A DNA stretch of 7,435 nt from JAOUEA01 sp040511595 (GTDB taxonomy: Bacteria > Actinomycetota > UBA4738 > HRBIN12), in contig JBEVGU010000120.1 in NCBI GenBank assembly GCA_040511595.1, forward strand, positions 1 to 7,435, in the 5' to 3' direction. The translations under genes were made by a program, and so were the position numbers. The notes below the pieces were generated by a model. The model was given only the letters and a program-made list of their open reading frames with translations, did no database searches and was not told the origin of the DNA. Positions 6,144 through 7,435 of this stretch are shown piece by piece; positions within the stretch are counted from its first letter, which is position 1, and the number at the start of each line of letters is the position of its first letter.

Positions 6144-6860
6144 ATGCGGCCGGTGGTGCTGATCGGACACGAGGACTGGGAGACCTTCGGCGTCGCGCCC
6201 CGAACGCTGCGTGATGCCGGGGTCCCGTGGATCGAGCACCGCGCTCACACGGGCGCCCGGTCTCCGGACCTGTCCGAGATCTCCGGGATCGTCCTGTACG
6301 GCGGTTCCATGAACGTCGACATGACCGACCGGTACCCGTTCTTGTCCGACGAGCTCATCACCATCCGCAAGGCGGTGGACGCCGGCGTCCCGTACCTGGG
6401 CATCTGCCTCGGCTCCCAGATGCTCGCGCGCGCGCTCGACCACCCGGTGTACCCGGCAGGCATCCGCGAGATCGGCTTCAACGCCCTGCACCCCACGGCC
6501 GTCGCCGCCGACGACGAGCTCCTCTCGGTGTTCGCCGACGGCGACCCGGTGTTCCACTGGCACGAGGACACGTTCGAGCTCCCGGACGGCGCGACCCTGC
6601 TCGCGACCGGTGACGAGGTGGCGCTGCAAGCGTTCCGCTACGGCAGTGCGGCCTGGGGACTGCAGTTCCACTTCGAGGTGGACCGTGCCGAGATCGAGCT
6701 CTGGCTCGACGCCGCGGGCGAGGAGGAGGTCCGCTCCTGGGGCAAGTCGACCGAGCAGATCCTGGTCGAGGCCGACCGGCACATCGAGGGCCATGAGGAA
6801 CGGGCCAGCGAGCTGCTCCGGCGGTTCGCTGAGGTCGTTCGCCGCAGCTCCACCTGCTGA
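6144..6860 (+). CDS. Class I glutamine amidotransferase-fold protein (GMP-synthase GATase-like), candidate gamma-glutamyl amide hydrolase
   Basis: A cytosolic protein of 238 residues. It carries the triad of class I amidotransferases: nucleophile Cys88 in GICLGSQ (86-92) and the His176/Glu178 pair in FHFEVD (175-180). The oxyanion-side motif YGGSMNV is at 52-58 and HWHEDTFELP at 138-147. It resembles free-standing GuaA-type domains (COG0518 type) more than PuuD-type C26 peptidases, but both folds hydrolyse gamma-glutamyl amides. There is no synthase domain attached. The ATG at 6144 is preferred over an in-frame TTG at 6138 because the conserved first strand (RPVVLIG) starts directly after it. 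It lies 58 bases after the ligase gene on the same strand. Inference: it releases glutamate from the gamma-glutamylated product, the role PuuD and IpuF play in related routes. Alternatives are an amidotransferase subunit for an unseen synthase or a defence-type hydrolase of gamma-glutamyl compounds. Confidence 0.88.
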   Translation: MRPVVLIGHEDWETFGVAPRTLRDAGVPWIEHRAHTGARSPDLSEISGIVLYGGSMNVDMTDRYPFLSDELITIRKAVDAGVPYLGICLGSQMLARALDHPVYPAGIREIGFNALHPTAVAADDELLSVFADGDPVFHWHEDTFELPDGATLLATGDEVALQAFRYGSAAWGLQFHFEVDRAEIELWLDAAGEEEVRSWGKSTEQILVEADRHIEGHEERASELLRRFAEVVRRSSTC

Positions 6861-6895
6861 GCGAAGGGGTCGGCGCACGCCACCCGACGGCGTAT

Positions 6896-6901
6896 TACGA
6901 T
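6896..6901 (+). promoter_or_regulatory. Possible -10 element upstream of the acetamidase/formamidase
   Basis: TACGAT, the same hexamer as at 2683-2688, lies 30 bases before the ATG at 6932 in a 71-base gap that otherwise holds only the ribosome binding site. No good -35 is visible; the gene may also be co-transcribed with the amidotransferase. Confidence 0.3.
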
Positions 6902-6931
6902 CGCGACCGGGTCGCCCTCGAGGAGGCTTTC

Positions 6932-7435
6932 ATGCCCGGTCTGAACGTCGTGTCCTACCGACCCGAGCCGAGCGAATTCGCGTGGACCTTCGGAGGGGTC
7001 TCGCCGGTCAGGAAGGTCGAGCCGGGAGACGTCCTGGAGGTCTGGACCGACGACTGCTTCGGCGGCCTAGTCCGCCGTACCGACGACATCCCCTCGCAGC
7101 TGATCACCGCGTTCAACCCCCAGACCGGGCCCTTCTACGTCGAAGGCGCCGAGCCGGGAGACACCCTGGTCCTTCACTTCGTCTCGATCGAGCCGGCCCG
7201 GGACTGGGCGGTGTCCACGACGTTCCCGCTGTTCGGCGCGCTCACGTCGACCCTGCGGACGGTGACCCTGCAGGAGCCACTCCCCGAGCTCGTCTGGGTC
7301 TACGAGGCAGATCGTTCGCGCCGGGTCGTGCGGTACGAAGCTCGCCACGGCGAGTTCTCGGTGGAGCTGCCCTTCGACCCGATGCACGGGACCGTGGGCG
7401 TCGCCCCCGCGTTCGGCGAGGCTCGGTCGACCCTC
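6932..7435 (+). CDS. Acetamidase/formamidase family amidohydrolase, 3' end cut by window edge
   Basis: ATG at 6932 follows AGGAGG (6921-6926) at five bases; the frame stays open for 168 residues to the window edge, roughly the N-terminal half of a family member. Recognisable family features include WTDDCFGG (38-45), a segment with NPQTGPFYVEGAEPGD (62-77) and DPMHGTVGVAP (148-158). The family hydrolyses short aliphatic amides such as formamide or acetamide to the acid and ammonia, in the cytosol. It follows the amidotransferase by 71 bases on the same strand, so it may belong to the same unit. In this context it could free nitrogen from a small amide formed downstream in the pathway, or be an independent nitrogen-scavenging gene. 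Active-site residues in the missing half cannot be checked. Confidence 0.9.
   Translation, partial: MPGLNVVSYRPEPSEFAWTFGGVSPVRKVEPGDVLEVWTDDCFGGLVRRTDDIPSQLITAFNPQTGPFYVEGAEPGDTLVLHFVSIEPARDWAVSTTFPLFGALTSTLRTVTLQEPLPELVWVYEADRSRRVVRYEARHGEFSVELPFDPMHGTVGVAPAFGEARSTL

Noticed and set aside
6341..6353. CTTGTCCGACGAG, a partial match to the operator consensus
   Set aside because: Three mismatches and it lies inside the amidotransferase coding sequence, where it simply encodes FLSDEL; no promoter nearby.
1..7435. tRNA, rRNA, CRISPR, insertion sequence or phage features
   Set aside because: No repeat-spacer array, transposase, terminal inverted repeats, attachment-like duplications or RNA gene signatures were seen; the window is covered by ordinary metabolic genes of uniform composition.

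Overview
This window is GC-rich and gene-dense, with strong G/C preference at third codon positions, GTG and TTG starts as well as ATG, and apparently leaderless genes. That fits a high-GC actinomycete-type bacterium (Actinomycetota). This is an inference from composition and gene style only; no rRNA or lineage marker is present.

Layout. The minus strand carries three tightly overlapping genes, read from about 2560 down to the left edge. They are a GntR/HutC-type regulator (UTRA domain), a DhnA/LsrF-type class I aldolase, and a zinc-dependent medium-chain dehydrogenase cut by the window edge. The plus strand, reading right, carries a 95-residue membrane ORF (2695-2982), an ethanolamine-permease-like APC transporter (3054-4610), a glutamine-synthetase-like gamma-glutamyl-amine ligase (4691-6085), a class I glutamine-amidotransferase-fold protein (6144-6860), and an acetamidase/formamidase cut by the right edge (6932 on). 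The two arms diverge from the 2560-3054 region.

Regulation. Two copies of one 13-bp inverted repeat, TTTGTCnGACAAA, lie in that region. One (2615-2627) fills the -35/-10 spacer of a promoter reading into the regulator operon. The other (2978-2990, one mismatch) covers a TTGACA -35 box upstream of the permease. The simplest reading is that the GntR protein represses both arms and itself.

How the genes may work together. The permease would import an amine, with ethanolamine or an amino-alcohol most likely by family resemblance. The ligase would gamma-glutamylate it. It keeps the glutamine synthetase metal and glutamate site motifs but has Trp where E. coli GlnA has the ammonium-site Glu327. 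The zinc dehydrogenase could oxidise a hydroxyl group, and the amidotransferase-like protein could release glutamate, as in the known PuuA/PuuD (putrescine), IpuC-IpuF (isopropylamine) and Streptomyces GlnA4 (ethanolamine) routes. The aldolase is the odd member: it is not part of those routes and suggests a substrate with a cleavable carbon skeleton, such as an amino-polyol. The formamidase-like enzyme would add ammonia release from a small amide. The exact substrate cannot be read from the sequence.
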